A stretch of DNA of 64,000 nucleotides from an uncultured Flavobacteriaceae bacterium (GTDB lineage Bacteria; Bacteroidota; Bacteroidia; Flavobacteriales; Flavobacteriaceae): contig CANNCM010000004.1 in NCBI GenBank assembly GCA_947503105.1, forward strand, positions 1-64,000, written 5' to 3'. Each line of letters opens with the position of its first letter. Position 1 is the first letter of the stretch. Positions 53,351 to 63,691 of the stretch are shown one piece after another. Made by a program: the position numbers and the translations under genes. A model generated the notes under the pieces. The model did no database searches. It was not told the origin of the DNA and saw only the letters and a list, made by a program, of their open reading frames with translations.

Positions 53351-55498
53351 ATGGCAGTATTAAATAAAATAAGACAACGATCTATATTTCTAATCATTAT
53401 CATTGCACTTGCTTTGTTCTCCTTTATCATTGGCGATATTTTTCAAAATTTAGGGTCTTCATCTGGAAATGAAGCCACCATAGCTACCGTAAATGGCGTA
53501 GATATTGAACGCGATGATTTTATGGCCAAAGTCGAAAATATTCAAAGACAGTCTAGAGGTTCACTCACAAATACTCAAGCAATGAACCGTGTTTGGGATA
53601 ACGAACTCCGCGCAAAAGTGATGCAATCTCAATATGATGCTCTCGGAATTTCTGTTGAACGTGATTACATGCGAGATTTATTAAAACAAAACCTAACATC
53701 TTTTGAAGAATTCAAAAATGAAGCAGGACTTTTTGATGAAGATAAGCTGAATGAGTTTATTGCCAATCTCAAAGCCATTGCACCAGAAACAACAACACTA
53801 GGCGGAACGCCAATCAACTACAAGTCATGGACAGATTTTGAGCAAAATGTGGCTATTTCTGGAGTACAACAAACATATTTCAATTTAGTAAAAGCAGGAA
53901 TTACAGGAACACTAACCGAAGGTGAATTGGATTTTCAATTAGAAAATGATAAAGTAGATTTGAAATATGTTCAAATTCCTTATGCCAGTATTCCAGACAG
54001 TTTAGTTCAAGTAAAATCTTCTGAAATAAAAGCCTACATGAAGCGTTTTCCAAAGCAATATGAAGTAGAAGCATCAAGAGATTTGGTTTATGTTGAATTT
54101 AAGGAAGAAGCGTCCTTAGCAGACGAACAAGCAATTCAAGACAATTTGAAAGCTTTAATTGAAGATCGCGAAGAATTTAATGAATCAGCAAAAGCTAATG
54201 AAACAGTAATTGGATTTAAAAACACCAAAGACAACGCTGCTTTTGTCAATGCCAATTCTGCACAAAAATTTAATGATACTTATGTGTTCAGATCTGCTTT
54301 TTCATCCGATCAAGCCGATAATATTACTGCCTTAAAAACAGGCGAGATTTATGGACCCTACAAAGACAACGGGTTTTACAAGCTTACAAAAATGGTATCC
54401 AAAAAAGGGATTTCCGATTCTACAAAAGTACGTCACATTTTGATCCCTTTTGTCGGTGGTGCTCGTGCGGAACCAACGGTAACAAAAACCGATGCAGAAG
54501 CCAAAGCTACTGCCGATAGTATTTATAATATATTACGAAGAAACCGCTCTAAATTCAAATCTCTACTCTCGTTATCATCAGACAAAGTAAGCAACGAAAA
54601 AGAAGGTGTCATAGAATTTGCTTACACCGATGGATTTGCTCCAGAGTTTAAAGCTTATTCTTTTGAAAACCCAAAAGGAAGTTTAGGTGTTGTTCGTACT
54701 GATTTTGGATATCATGTGATTGAAATTTTGGATCAAGGAAAACCACAAGACGCTTTCAAAGTGGCTACAATAGCACAAGAAATTGAACCGTCTGTTGAAA
54801 CGATAGATGAAGTTTTTAAGAACAAATCAAAATTTGAAATTGCGGTCGCCGACGCCGATTTTGAAACTGTTGCCAAAGACAATAATTATGATGTTCGTAA
54901 TGTTAGTAGTGTCAAAGCACTTGATGAAAATATTCCTGGAATTGGCGCACAACGTGCCATTGTACGTTGGGCATTTGAAGATGGTGTAAAAGAAGGCGAT
55001 TTCAAAAGTTTTAGTACAACCACAGGAGGATTTGTTGTTGTGAAACTTACAGGCGTTAATGCAAAAGGATTAATGTCTGTTCAGAATGGATCTGTATCCG
55101 CACTTCCAGAAATACAAAAAGAAAAGAAAGCCGCCATGATAAAAGAGCGTATTTCAGCTAGTACCCTAGAAGATATTGCGAACGCAGAGGGTCAAACTGT
55201 AAAAAGTGCCGCTGCAGTTAATATGAAAAACCCTACCTTATCTGGTGCTGGTCGCGAGCCGTTAGTTATTGGGACAGCATTTGGTTTAGCAGAAGGAGAA
55301 ACTTCTAAATTGATCGAAGGCAACACAGGGGTTTATGTGGTTCAAGTAACCAAAGTAACACCCGCAATTCAACTGACAAGCTACCAAGTTGCTGCTAACA
55401 GAGTTGGGCAAGCCAAAGAAAATGCAGTAAATACACAATTATATAATGCTCTAAAAGATGCCGCTGAAATCGAGGATAACAGAGCCGTATTTTACTAG
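53351..55498 (+). CDS. PpiD-like periplasmic peptidyl-prolyl isomerase
   Basis: The protein has 715 residues. One N-terminal membrane anchor (IFLIIIIALALFSFIIGDIF) leads to a SurA-N-like chaperone region (ATVNGVDIERDDFMAKVENI), a parvulin domain (KVRHILIPFVGG ... FGYHVIEILDQGKP) and a C-terminal chaperone-like part. It helps folding of exported and outer-membrane proteins. A box TATTTTCG at 53306-53313 may be the promoter (one mismatch to consensus). Confidence 0.92.
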   Translation: MAVLNKIRQRSIFLIIIIALALFSFIIGDIFQNLGSSSGNEATIATVNGVDIERDDFMAKVENIQRQSRGSLTNTQAMNRVWDNELRAKVMQSQYDALGISVERDYMRDLLKQNLTSFEEFKNEAGLFDEDKLNEFIANLKAIAPETTTLGGTPINYKSWTDFEQNVAISGVQQTYFNLVKAGITGTLTEGELDFQLENDKVDLKYVQIPYASIPDSLVQVKSSEIKAYMKRFPKQYEVEASRDLVYVEFKEEASLADEQAIQDNLKALIEDREEFNESAKANETVIGFKNTKDNAAFVNANSAQKFNDTYVFRSAFSSDQADNITALKTGEIYGPYKDNGFYKLTKMVSKKGISDSTKVRHILIPFVGGARAEPTVTKTDAEAKATADSIYNILRRNRSKFKSLLSLSSDKVSNEKEGVIEFAYTDGFAPEFKAYSFENPKGSLGVVRTDFGYHVIEILDQGKPQDAFKVATIAQEIEPSVETIDEVFKNKSKFEIAVADADFETVAKDNNYDVRNVSSVKALDENIPGIGAQRAIVRWAFEDGVKEGDFKSFSTTTGGFVVVKLTGVNAKGLMSVQNGSVSALPEIQKEKKAAMIKERISASTLEDIANAEGQTVKSAAAVNMKNPTLSGAGREPLVIGTAFGLAEGETSKLIEGNTGVYVVQVTKVTPAIQLTSYQVAANRVGQAKENAVNTQLYNALKDAAEIEDNRAVFY

Positions 55499-55522
55499 AA
55501 AAATTTTAAATAAATAATCTTA

Positions 55523-55550
55523 GGGGCTGATTTTTTCAGTCCCTTTTTTT
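55523..55550. terminator. Terminator between ppiD-like and GHMP kinase genes
   Basis: GGGGCTGA (55523-55530) pairs with TCAGTCCC (55536-55543), including one G-T pair, followed by seven T. It separates the convergent genes. Confidence 0.82.
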
Positions 55551-55553
55551 ATT

Positions 55554-56456
55554 TTAACTTTTAACCATCTCCCGAAATGGCACGATAGTACCATAGCTTT
55601 TATTTCTAAAATACTGCATAGCATCGCTTTGGCCTGTCGCCAAAAAGAAATCGCCACCCCATGCGCCCAAACTTTTAACCGCTCCTTTATAATCCGGGAA
55701 GTGGGTGTGTTTTAGAGTCGGTTGTTGAATCAGTTTGCTTAATAAGTTTTCATGTTGAGAGATTAAAGCTTCAAAATCCTTTAAAGTTGAGGTTTGTAAT
55801 ATGGATTCTGTAATGGCATTCAGTTCAGAAAAATCAAGTTTTTTTGTAGTTTTTAACGCATTGTATGCCGCAATGGCCTCTCGGCTGTTTTGCTTTTGGT
55901 TGCGGTGTACAAAAAATAAATTATCCTTAAAAGTTGGATCAAATTGTACCGCTTTAATTTTTACTGCTCCGTCTTTACGTTCATACAGAATAGGGTGTGG
56001 GTGTTGCGCACAGGCTATATCATATCCGCTACCCCCAAAAGTATTTTTAAGTAATTCAAAAGCATCGACTTGCGCCCATTGCGCCAAATTATTTATGAGT
56101 GTAGAGGACGATCCTAATCCCCAGTGTTGTGGAAATTCTAAATGACTGTGCATTTCAAATCCAGTATCGGATTTAAATCTATTGGGGTTAAGTTTAGAAA
56201 TGGCCAAAAAACAGTCCGAAAGACGTTTTGCAATGGCGTTTGTGCTAGTGGTGTTAAAAGTTGGAAATTGCAGTGTAGTTTCAAACCAGAGTGCACCTTT
56301 ATGGTCAAAACTTTTCCAACGAATTTCTGGGCTTTCAATGGGTTTTACTTGTAGTGATTGTCCAAATTTTGTGGGTACTGCTAGAGCTTTTGCTCCATCC
56401 AAAACGGCATATTCTGCCGTGATCAAAAGTTTGCCGTGGCTGTAAAATTTTTGCAT
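55554..56456 (-). CDS. GYDIA family GHMP kinase
   Basis: The protein has 300 residues. The N-terminal KLLITAEYAVLDGAKALAVP and the ATP loop WGLGSSSTLINNL are GHMP-kinase motifs; GGSGYDIACAQ gives the family its name. It probably acts as a mevalonate or phosphomevalonate kinase in isoprenoid synthesis. Its start overlaps the HMG-CoA reductase stop (ATGA), which supports the pathway link. Confidence 0.92.
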   Translation of the reverse strand: MQKFYSHGKLLITAEYAVLDGAKALAVPTKFGQSLQVKPIESPEIRWKSFDHKGALWFETTLQFPTFNTTSTNAIAKRLSDCFLAISKLNPNRFKSDTGFEMHSHLEFPQHWGLGSSSTLINNLAQWAQVDAFELLKNTFGGSGYDIACAQHPHPILYERKDGAVKIKAVQFDPTFKDNLFFVHRNQKQNSREAIAAYNALKTTKKLDFSELNAITESILQTSTLKDFEALISQHENLLSKLIQQPTLKHTHFPDYKGAVKSLGAWGGDFFLATGQSDAMQYFRNKSYGTIVPFREMVKS

Positions 56457-57766
56457 CAGTCGCGAAGGTTTTTTAGGGCATCTACTACAGCACGGTGCGA
56501 AACACTATTGGTTTTAAAATGTTGTACCAATTGTTCTTTTTCCGTAGTATTTGCTCCAATTTGATTGAGAATATTGAGCAAATGCATTTTCATGTGTCCT
56601 TTTTGAATACCTGTCGTCGTGAGTGAGCGTAAAGCGGCAAAATTTTGTGCTAAACCAGCAACTGCTACAATTTCCATCAGTTGTGGTGCAGAGGGTTTTC
56701 CTAGCATTTCTAAAGCCAATTTAACCATCGGGTGCAAACCTGTTAGCCCACCTACAGTACCCAGCGCCAGAGGTATGTCCATCCAAAATTTGAAAATTCC
56801 ATTGTCTAGACTTGCATGCGATAAACTCGCATAGTGTCCATCTTTGGCCGCATAGGCATGTACGCCAGCTTCAACAGCTCTAAAATCGTTCCCTGTGGCA
56901 ATAACCACAGCATCTACGCCATTCATAATGCCTTTGTTGTGTGTAACGGCACGATAGGGTTCAACTTCTGCAATACGCACTGCTTGCATAAATTTTTCCG
57001 CAAATTCCTCGCCAGAAAAATGCCCATCCAGTGTCAGTTCATCTACACGACAAGATACTTCGGCACGTACCAAACATTCAGGGACATAATTGGATAAAAT
57101 ACTCATCACAATTTTGGGTTGATATCCTTTTAATGCATTGGAATTTTGTGTTAACGTTTCAAATGTAGAAGCAATTTGTTCCAAACAAGAATTGATAAAA
57201 TTGGCACCCATTGCGTCTTTAGTTTCAAAAGTTGTCTCTAGTTGAAAATAATGAGACATTTTTTTGGTGCAATCCACAAGTTTTAAATCTAAAATACCAC
57301 CTCCTCGTTTTTCCATATTTTTAGTCAGCGGTTTGGTACTTTCAAGAAGTTGAGGTTTAATATTTTCAAAGTAAGATTTCAGAATAGTGCTATTGCCCTC
57401 AAACATAAAATGGACATGGCCAATTTTTGTCGTAGATATAACAGAAGTTTTAAAACCACCACGAGACCACCAAAATTTGGCCGCATTGCTTGCCGCAGCA
57501 ACCACCGAACTTTCTTCGATTGTCATCGGAAGGGTGTATAGTGCTCCATTAATTAAAAAATTGGGTGCAATGCCAAAAGGCATATAAAAGTTTGAAATCG
57601 TATTTTCAATGAATTCATCGTGCAACTGTTGTAGTTTTTCGTTGGAATTCCAATAGGATTTCAAAACAGATTTGGCGTCTGAATTTTCATTAAAATAATT
57701 GGAAATCAGCCAGTTAATTTTTTCAGCTTTGGAGAATTTTGAAAACCCAGAAACAGATTGTTGCAT
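56456..57766 (-). CDS. Hydroxymethylglutaryl-CoA reductase, class II (degradative type)
   Basis: The protein has 436 residues. Class II signatures include NFYMPFGIAPNFLINGALYT, TIEESSVVAAASNAAKFW, THNKGIMNGVDAVVIATGND and the glycine-rich GTVGGLTGLHPMVKLALEML. Though named degradative, in Flavobacteria it runs in the biosynthetic direction, making mevalonate for isoprenoids. It is cotranscribed with the GHMP kinase. Confidence 0.93.
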   Translation of the reverse strand: MQQSVSGFSKFSKAEKINWLISNYFNENSDAKSVLKSYWNSNEKLQQLHDEFIENTISNFYMPFGIAPNFLINGALYTLPMTIEESSVVAAASNAAKFWWSRGGFKTSVISTTKIGHVHFMFEGNSTILKSYFENIKPQLLESTKPLTKNMEKRGGGILDLKLVDCTKKMSHYFQLETTFETKDAMGANFINSCLEQIASTFETLTQNSNALKGYQPKIVMSILSNYVPECLVRAEVSCRVDELTLDGHFSGEEFAEKFMQAVRIAEVEPYRAVTHNKGIMNGVDAVVIATGNDFRAVEAGVHAYAAKDGHYASLSHASLDNGIFKFWMDIPLALGTVGGLTGLHPMVKLALEMLGKPSAPQLMEIVAVAGLAQNFAALRSLTTTGIQKGHMKMHLLNILNQIGANTTEKEQLVQHFKTNSVSHRAVVDALKNLRD

Positions 57767-57783
57767 AGTTATATATTGAAGAA

Positions 57784-57791
57784 CAAAGATA
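57784..57791 (-). promoter_or_regulatory. Putative promoter -7 box (TATCTTTG) for the mevalonate genes
   Basis: On the minus strand TATCTTTG matches TAnnTTTG and lies 17 bp before the HMG-CoA reductase ATG. This gives a short leader, as is usual in this phylum. Confidence 0.55.
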
Positions 57792-57906
57792 CTATTCTAT
57801 ATATTATATGAAAAGCGATTTGTTAAATTGCATATTAATCGGCTCAGAAAAGAGGAATTTTCGATTTTTTTTAGTAAAATTGGTAACATTTTACAAAACC
57901 ATATAT

Positions 57907-60138
57907 ATGCTCCGCACAAATATAAGCCTGATGCTATTTTTTATAGCCTCTTTTTATTCTTTTGCACAGAATCAAAATATCACACTAGAAGAAATTTGGA
58001 ACGGTACTTTCTCAACGCAACGCATGGAAGCCTTGCATTCTATGAAGAACGGAAAGCACTATTCCGTTTTGAATTTCAACCGAACCAATCGTTCTACTTC
58101 AATTGATGTTTACGATTATGAAACTCAAAATAAGATAACAACTTTGGTTGATTCTAAAGATTTAGAGACAGTTCCTTATTTTACAAATTATGATTTTAGT
58201 GAAGATGAAACAAAAATTATTTTAGCAACAGATATTGAACCAGTTTATAGGCATTCAACACTGGGTGTTTTTTTTGTATATGACACCACAACGAAAACGC
58301 TTCAAAAAATTACGGATGATAAAATTCAAGAGCCGACTTTTTCGCCAAATGGATCGCATGTTGCCTATGGATTTCAGAATAATATCTTTGTTAAGAATCT
58401 TGAAACTGGAGCCATAACACAAATTACTTTTGACGGAGAAAAAAACAAAATCATCAACGGCATAACAGACTGGGTTTACGAAGAAGAATTTGCTTTTGTA
58501 CGTGCCTTTGAATGGAATGCCGATGGTCAAAAAATTGCCTATTTAAAATTTGATGAAACTGAGGTTCCAGAATTTTCGATGGACGTCTATGGTCAGGCCT
58601 TATACCAAACGCAGCAAGTATTTAAATACCCAAAAGCAGGAGAGAAAAATGCAATTGTTTCTTTACATATTTACGACTTCGTTTCTGAGAAATCAAATGG
58701 AGTGAAGGTGAGCAAACCATACAACGATTTTTATATACCTCGAATCAAATGGACCAATGATGCCAAAATTTTGAGTGCCCAATATATCAATCGTCATCAA
58801 AATGAATTAGATCTTTGGGCCATTAATGCAGACAATAATACCGCATCTATTCTTCTAACAGAAACAGACAAGGCTTATGTAGATATTACTGACAATTTAA
58901 CGTTTTTGAAGGATAATAGCTTTATATGGACTAGTGAAAAAGATGGGTATAATCATATCTATCACTACGACAAAAACGGAAAATTGAAGCGTCAAGTGAC
59001 AAAAGGGGATTGGGAGGTTACCGCCTATTATGGATACGATAAAAAGACGGATAGAATTTTTTATCAATCTGTAGAAAATGGTTCCATCAATAGGGATGTG
59101 TATGCGATTGGATTGAATGGTAAAAACAAGCAAAGATTATCTAATAGTGAAGGAACTAATACTGCTTCTTTTAGCGCAGATTTCACCTATTACATCAATA
59201 CGTTTTCAAGTGCTACGACACCGCCAGAGTATACCCTTAATAAAGCTAAAGATGGTAGGGTGCTAAAAAGTATAAAAGACAATGATAAAATTGCTCGAAA
59301 ATTAGGCAATTACAACACTTCAAAAAAAGAATTTAGTACCATAAGCGTCAATGGGAATGATCTCAATATGTGGATGATTAAGCCTGTTGATTTTGATCCT
59401 AACAAAGAATACCCTATGCTGATGTATCAATATTCTGGACCGGGGTCTCAGCAAGTTGCTAACCGTTGGAATAGCACCAACGATTACTGGTATCAAATGC
59501 TGGCACAAAAAGGCTATTTTGTTGTGTGTGTTGATGGTAGAGGAACAGGGTTTAAAGGTGCTGAATTTAAAAAATCAACATATATGAATTTGGTAAAATA
59601 TGAAACTGAAGATCAAATTGCAGCAGCCAAAAAATTAGCAGAATTACCCTATATTGACGAAGAACGTATTGGGATTTGGGGCTGGAGTTTTGGCGGTCAT
59701 ATGAGTACCAATTGTCTGCTGAAAGGCAGTGATATTTTTAAAATGGCAATCGCCGTAGCACCAGTCACAAGTTGGCGTTTTTATGATACGATTTACACCG
59801 AACGTTACATGCGTACACCACAAGAAAACCCTAATGGCTATGATGATAATTCGCCATTCAATTACCCAGAAAAACTCCAAGGGGATTATTTGCTGATTCA
59901 TGGTTCTGGAGATGATAACGTACATTTGCAGCACACGATGCGTATGGTCGAAGCGCTCATTCAAGCGGATAAACAATTTGAGTGGGGCATTTATCCCGAT
60001 AAAAATCATGGTATCTATGGCGGGAACACACGATTACATTTATATAAGAAAATGACTAATTTTTTAGGGAAAACTTTGGGCGACAAAATACAGGAGGAAC
60101 CAAATTCCAAACCAAAAACCTCAAAAATAAAAGGATAA
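57907..60138 (+). CDS. S9 family dipeptidyl peptidase IV-like protease
   Basis: The ATG at 57907 gives 743 residues with a proper signal peptide (MLRTNISLMLFFIASFYSFA). An N-terminal beta-propeller has the substrate-N-terminus-binding double Glu (VYEEEFAF). The catalytic hydrolase part has S594 (WGWSFGGHMS), D669 (GSGDDNVH) and H701 (DKNHGIYG). It cuts X-Pro or X-Ala dipeptides from peptides in the periplasm. The two POT transporters just downstream would import the products. Confidence 0.95.
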   Translation: MLRTNISLMLFFIASFYSFAQNQNITLEEIWNGTFSTQRMEALHSMKNGKHYSVLNFNRTNRSTSIDVYDYETQNKITTLVDSKDLETVPYFTNYDFSEDETKIILATDIEPVYRHSTLGVFFVYDTTTKTLQKITDDKIQEPTFSPNGSHVAYGFQNNIFVKNLETGAITQITFDGEKNKIINGITDWVYEEEFAFVRAFEWNADGQKIAYLKFDETEVPEFSMDVYGQALYQTQQVFKYPKAGEKNAIVSLHIYDFVSEKSNGVKVSKPYNDFYIPRIKWTNDAKILSAQYINRHQNELDLWAINADNNTASILLTETDKAYVDITDNLTFLKDNSFIWTSEKDGYNHIYHYDKNGKLKRQVTKGDWEVTAYYGYDKKTDRIFYQSVENGSINRDVYAIGLNGKNKQRLSNSEGTNTASFSADFTYYINTFSSATTPPEYTLNKAKDGRVLKSIKDNDKIARKLGNYNTSKKEFSTISVNGNDLNMWMIKPVDFDPNKEYPMLMYQYSGPGSQQVANRWNSTNDYWYQMLAQKGYFVVCVDGRGTGFKGAEFKKSTYMNLVKYETEDQIAAAKKLAELPYIDEERIGIWGWSFGGHMSTNCLLKGSDIFKMAIAVAPVTSWRFYDTIYTERYMRTPQENPNGYDDNSPFNYPEKLQGDYLLIHGSGDDNVHLQHTMRMVEALIQADKQFEWGIYPDKNHGIYGGNTRLHLYKKMTNFLGKTLGDKIQEEPNSKPKTSKIKG

Positions 60139-60175
60139 ACGATCTAATCAACTAACACACCAAATACAATATATT

Positions 60176-61696
60176 ATGTCAACAACAGAACTTCAACATC
60201 AAAAACAACTTTTTGGACAACCCATAGGACTATATGTTCTATTCTTAACAGAAATGTGGGAGCGTTTTTCATATTACGGAATGCGTGCATTACTTGTTCT
60301 TTACATGACTGCTTCAACACTAGGGGATGACATCCGCGGAGAGGGCCTAGGCTGGACAAGTAAAGAAGCTCTGGCATTATATGGATGGTATACAATGTTA
60401 GTGTATGTTATGTCTATTCCTGGTGGGATGATCGCAGATAAATTGATTGGTCAGAAAAAAGCAGTTTTGTATGGTGCCATTATTTTATGTCTAGGTCATG
60501 GTGTTTTAGTCCTTACAGATATTTGGGCTTTTTATACAGGTTTAGGACTCGTTATTTTAGGTGTTGGATTACTTAAGCCAAATATTTCAACTATGGTTGG
60601 TGGGCTATACAAAGAAGGAGATATACGAAGAGATAAAGGGTTTAGTATATTTTACATTGGAATTAATTTAGGCTCACTTCTAGCTACAATAATTGTAGGA
60701 CTAGTTGTTGACCAGTGGGGCTGGCATGCAGGATTTGGTTTGGCAGGAGTAGTTATGCTTATAGGATTGATTAACTATATATATGGTCAAAAATACTTAG
60801 TTCATGTTGGGAATTTAGAAAAAACGGAAAACGATCCTAATGAAATTTCCTACGGAAAGCTCTATGCAAAACTCTTTCAATCTCCAACTCAATTGGCAAT
60901 TACACTGGTACTGCTCTCACTTTCTGTTTATGGATGGTATGCATTAGAAACGGGGTATGGGCCTTTGTTTCTATTTCTTACTGCAATAGTTGTCCTGTTG
61001 ATGATGATCTATAAAGACCTAAATTCACAAATCCACAAAGATCGTTTTTTAGTGCTATTACTTTCATTTATTATGGTTATTGTATTTTGGGGGGCATTTG
61101 AACAAGCAGGAGGCCTAATGAATTTATACACTGAAACAAACACCGATAGAGTGCTATTTGGTTGGGAAATTCCAACAGTCATGTTTCAAAGTTTAAATGC
61201 CGGATTTATTATCATATTCGCAACATTGGTAGCCTCTATTTGGGCAAAAAGAAAATTAAAAGGTCGAGAAGCAAGTTCATTATTCAAAATGGCTATTGGA
61301 ATAATAATCATGGGCTTTGGATTCTTGTTTATGGTCTTTGCAGCGATGGAATTTGAAAAATCAGGCTCATCTAGCATGATATGGTTAGTATTAGCTTATT
61401 TGTTTCACACTATTGGAGAGCTTTGTCTGTCACCAGTAGCATTATCTTTTATCACAAAATTAACTCCAGTAAAATATGCTTCTCTTATGATGGGTGTATA
61501 TTTTGCAGCAACAGGTCTTGGTAGTAAAGTAGCAGGAATTGTTGGTGAAGCTGCAAGTGATTTTGGAGAATACACTATTTTCTTTGGAATTTTAATTTTC
61601 ACCGTTATTATAGGAACATTGTTCATCTTGATTTTAAAACCATTAAAACGTCTCACACATAATGCTGAAGAAAATGAACGAATTTTAGAATCATAA
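60176..61696 (+). CDS. POT-family proton/oligopeptide symporter (first copy)
   Basis: The protein has 506 residues, about 14 membrane segments. The POT signatures are LTEMWERFSYYGMRALLVLY (ExxERFxYY motif) and FSIFYIGINLGSLLATI (PTR2). It imports di- and tripeptides with protons. It follows the DPP-IV-type gene by 37 bp and precedes a paralogue by 18 bp, forming a peptide-use cluster. Confidence 0.95.
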   Translation: MSTTELQHQKQLFGQPIGLYVLFLTEMWERFSYYGMRALLVLYMTASTLGDDIRGEGLGWTSKEALALYGWYTMLVYVMSIPGGMIADKLIGQKKAVLYGAIILCLGHGVLVLTDIWAFYTGLGLVILGVGLLKPNISTMVGGLYKEGDIRRDKGFSIFYIGINLGSLLATIIVGLVVDQWGWHAGFGLAGVVMLIGLINYIYGQKYLVHVGNLEKTENDPNEISYGKLYAKLFQSPTQLAITLVLLSLSVYGWYALETGYGPLFLFLTAIVVLLMMIYKDLNSQIHKDRFLVLLLSFIMVIVFWGAFEQAGGLMNLYTETNTDRVLFGWEIPTVMFQSLNAGFIIIFATLVASIWAKRKLKGREASSLFKMAIGIIIMGFGFLFMVFAAMEFEKSGSSSMIWLVLAYLFHTIGELCLSPVALSFITKLTPVKYASLMMGVYFAATGLGSKVAGIVGEAASDFGEYTIFFGILIFTVIIGTLFILILKPLKRLTHNAEENERILES

Positions 61697-61714
61697 TCAC
61701 AAAAACCAACCAAA

Positions 61715-63487
61715 ATGAGTACTTCAACAGATCAAATTTTTCAAGACAAAGTTTTAGGGCATCCAGCAGGACTGTTTGTATTATTTTTTACAGAAATGTG
61801 GGAGCGTTTTTCTTATTATGGAATGCGCGCGATATTAGTAATTTTCCTTACTGGAGTAGTCACTGGCGACAACCCTGGCTGGGGCTGGAGTACACCAGCA
61901 GCACTTTCACTTTTGGGAACTTATGCCATGTTTGTTTACCTCACTCCACTTGTGGGGGGATGGTTAGCCGACAACAAAATTGGTTACAGAACGGCCGTGG
62001 TTATCGGTGCTCTTTTGATGACGCTTGGACATGCATCTATGGCCATAGAAACGCCACTCTTTCTCTATATTGGAATCGCCTTTTTGATCTTAGGTAATGG
62101 TTTCTTTAAACCCAATATGACATCAATCATATCAAAAATGTACGATGGCCATGATGAGAAAAAAGATGGCGCTTACAATATTTTCTATATGGGTGTCAAT
62201 GCAGGTGCATTTCTTGGAATCATGCTTTGTGGTTGGGTAGGAGAAAAAGTAGGATGGAGTTATGGATTTGGATTGGCGGGAATATTTATGTTGCTTGGAA
62301 TGCTTCAATTTTATTATGCTCAGCCCCTGTTTGGCGATATTGGTTCTAAACCACAAAACGAACGAAAGGACCTCATAGATGACCTAGTTGATAACAAATC
62401 TAAAGACGAAAAAACTGCTGTGAAACTCAATACATTTCGTCCAATCGATTATCTTCTCATTGGAATTTTTACCCTATCCGCACTCATATTTATCATAAAT
62501 GATCCATTGAGTCAAATAGGACAGATAAACACCCTCAACTTTACAATTGCGGGTATGAAAGATTCTTTGTTTTTTGCAGTTCTTGCAGCTGTTTCATTCA
62601 TTTTACTTTTAATAATTAGAATCCCACGATACACCAAAATTGAACGCGATCGTATGATTGCATTCACCATATTTTGCCTATTTACAGTCTTCTTTTGGGC
62701 GGCTTTTGAACAAGCAGCCGGTTCGCTTCCCATTTATACAAGAGACTTTACTGACCGATTTTTAGAGGGTAATGCCGCCAATATTTTTAAACTTATTGAT
62801 TTAATTGTTACAGTAGTGCCATTGCTCATCATTACCTATGTCCTTTGGAGTTTGTTTCGTCAAACCTTCAGTAGAATTGGGCGGTCCAATATTATTTTGG
62901 GCTTCAGCTTTTTGATTGTCTGGGCGATTGTAATTTTTAAATTATACACCGAATATAATGACACCAGTACAGAGGTGCCAGTCACATGGTTTGCCATACT
63001 AAACTCATTGTTTATCATCATTTTTGCACCATTATTTACAAAATGGTGGGACAGCCAATACAATCCACCAGCATCAGTCAAATATTTCTTAGGATTATTT
63101 CTTCTAGGAGTTGGATTTGCGTTTTTAGCCTTTGGGGCTAGAAATCTTCCTGCAGGAGCAGAAACTGCAACATTAAGTATGGCGTGGTTAGTGTTTGCCT
63201 ATTTATTTCATACCCTTGGCGAATTGTGTTTATCTCCAATGGGGCTGTCTTATTTGAGTAAACTCGTTCCTGCTAGAATGATTGCAGTCATGTTTGGAGT
63301 GTATTATTTGGCAATAGCCATTGGAAATAAATTGGCACACTCTGTAGGAGCAGAAGTTGAAAATATCACAAAAGAATACAGTTTATCGACTTTCTTTTTG
63401 ATTTTTACTATCGTTCCAATTGCCATTGGAGTGGTGTCCTTGGTTTTACATCCGTTACTTAAAAAACTCATGCACGGGGTGAGATAA
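61715..63487 (+). CDS. POT-family proton/oligopeptide symporter (second copy)
   Basis: The protein has 590 residues. It shares FFTEMWERFSYYGMRAILVI and NIFYMGVNAGAFLGIMLCGW with the first copy, and has a longer cytosolic linker (DLIDDLVDNKSKDEKTAVKL) and an extra hydrophobic region that explain its greater length. The paralogues probably differ in substrate range. Confidence 0.95.
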   Translation: MSTSTDQIFQDKVLGHPAGLFVLFFTEMWERFSYYGMRAILVIFLTGVVTGDNPGWGWSTPAALSLLGTYAMFVYLTPLVGGWLADNKIGYRTAVVIGALLMTLGHASMAIETPLFLYIGIAFLILGNGFFKPNMTSIISKMYDGHDEKKDGAYNIFYMGVNAGAFLGIMLCGWVGEKVGWSYGFGLAGIFMLLGMLQFYYAQPLFGDIGSKPQNERKDLIDDLVDNKSKDEKTAVKLNTFRPIDYLLIGIFTLSALIFIINDPLSQIGQINTLNFTIAGMKDSLFFAVLAAVSFILLLIIRIPRYTKIERDRMIAFTIFCLFTVFFWAAFEQAAGSLPIYTRDFTDRFLEGNAANIFKLIDLIVTVVPLLIITYVLWSLFRQTFSRIGRSNIILGFSFLIVWAIVIFKLYTEYNDTSTEVPVTWFAILNSLFIIIFAPLFTKWWDSQYNPPASVKYFLGLFLLGVGFAFLAFGARNLPAGAETATLSMAWLVFAYLFHTLGELCLSPMGLSYLSKLVPARMIAVMFGVYYLAIAIGNKLAHSVGAEVENITKEYSLSTFFLIFTIVPIAIGVVSLVLHPLLKKLMHGVR

Positions 63488-63496
63488 CATAAAAAA

Positions 63497-63691
63497 ATGA
63501 TTTGCATAAAAACTGAAATACCAGAGTATTTATGTCAAATAGATGACGAATTAAAAGCCATTTATCATAGTAAAGATTCAGTCTGTATTTGGGTATTTAA
63601 AACGCGTCAAGAAAGAAATTCATTTGTTGAAGAAACCATTGGAATGAATAAAAACCAACGAACTCATTATTATACAACTAAATATGCTTAA
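63497..63691 (+). CDS. Small hypothetical protein before thioredoxin-like gene
   Basis: The protein has 64 residues (CIKTEIPEYLCQIDDELKAI; SVCIWVFKTRQERNSFVEET). No signal or membrane segment. Its end overlaps the next gene by 8 bp, so the two are likely coupled. No family recognised. Confidence 0.6.
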   Translation: MICIKTEIPEYLCQIDDELKAIYHSKDSVCIWVFKTRQERNSFVEETIGMNKNQRTHYYTTKYA

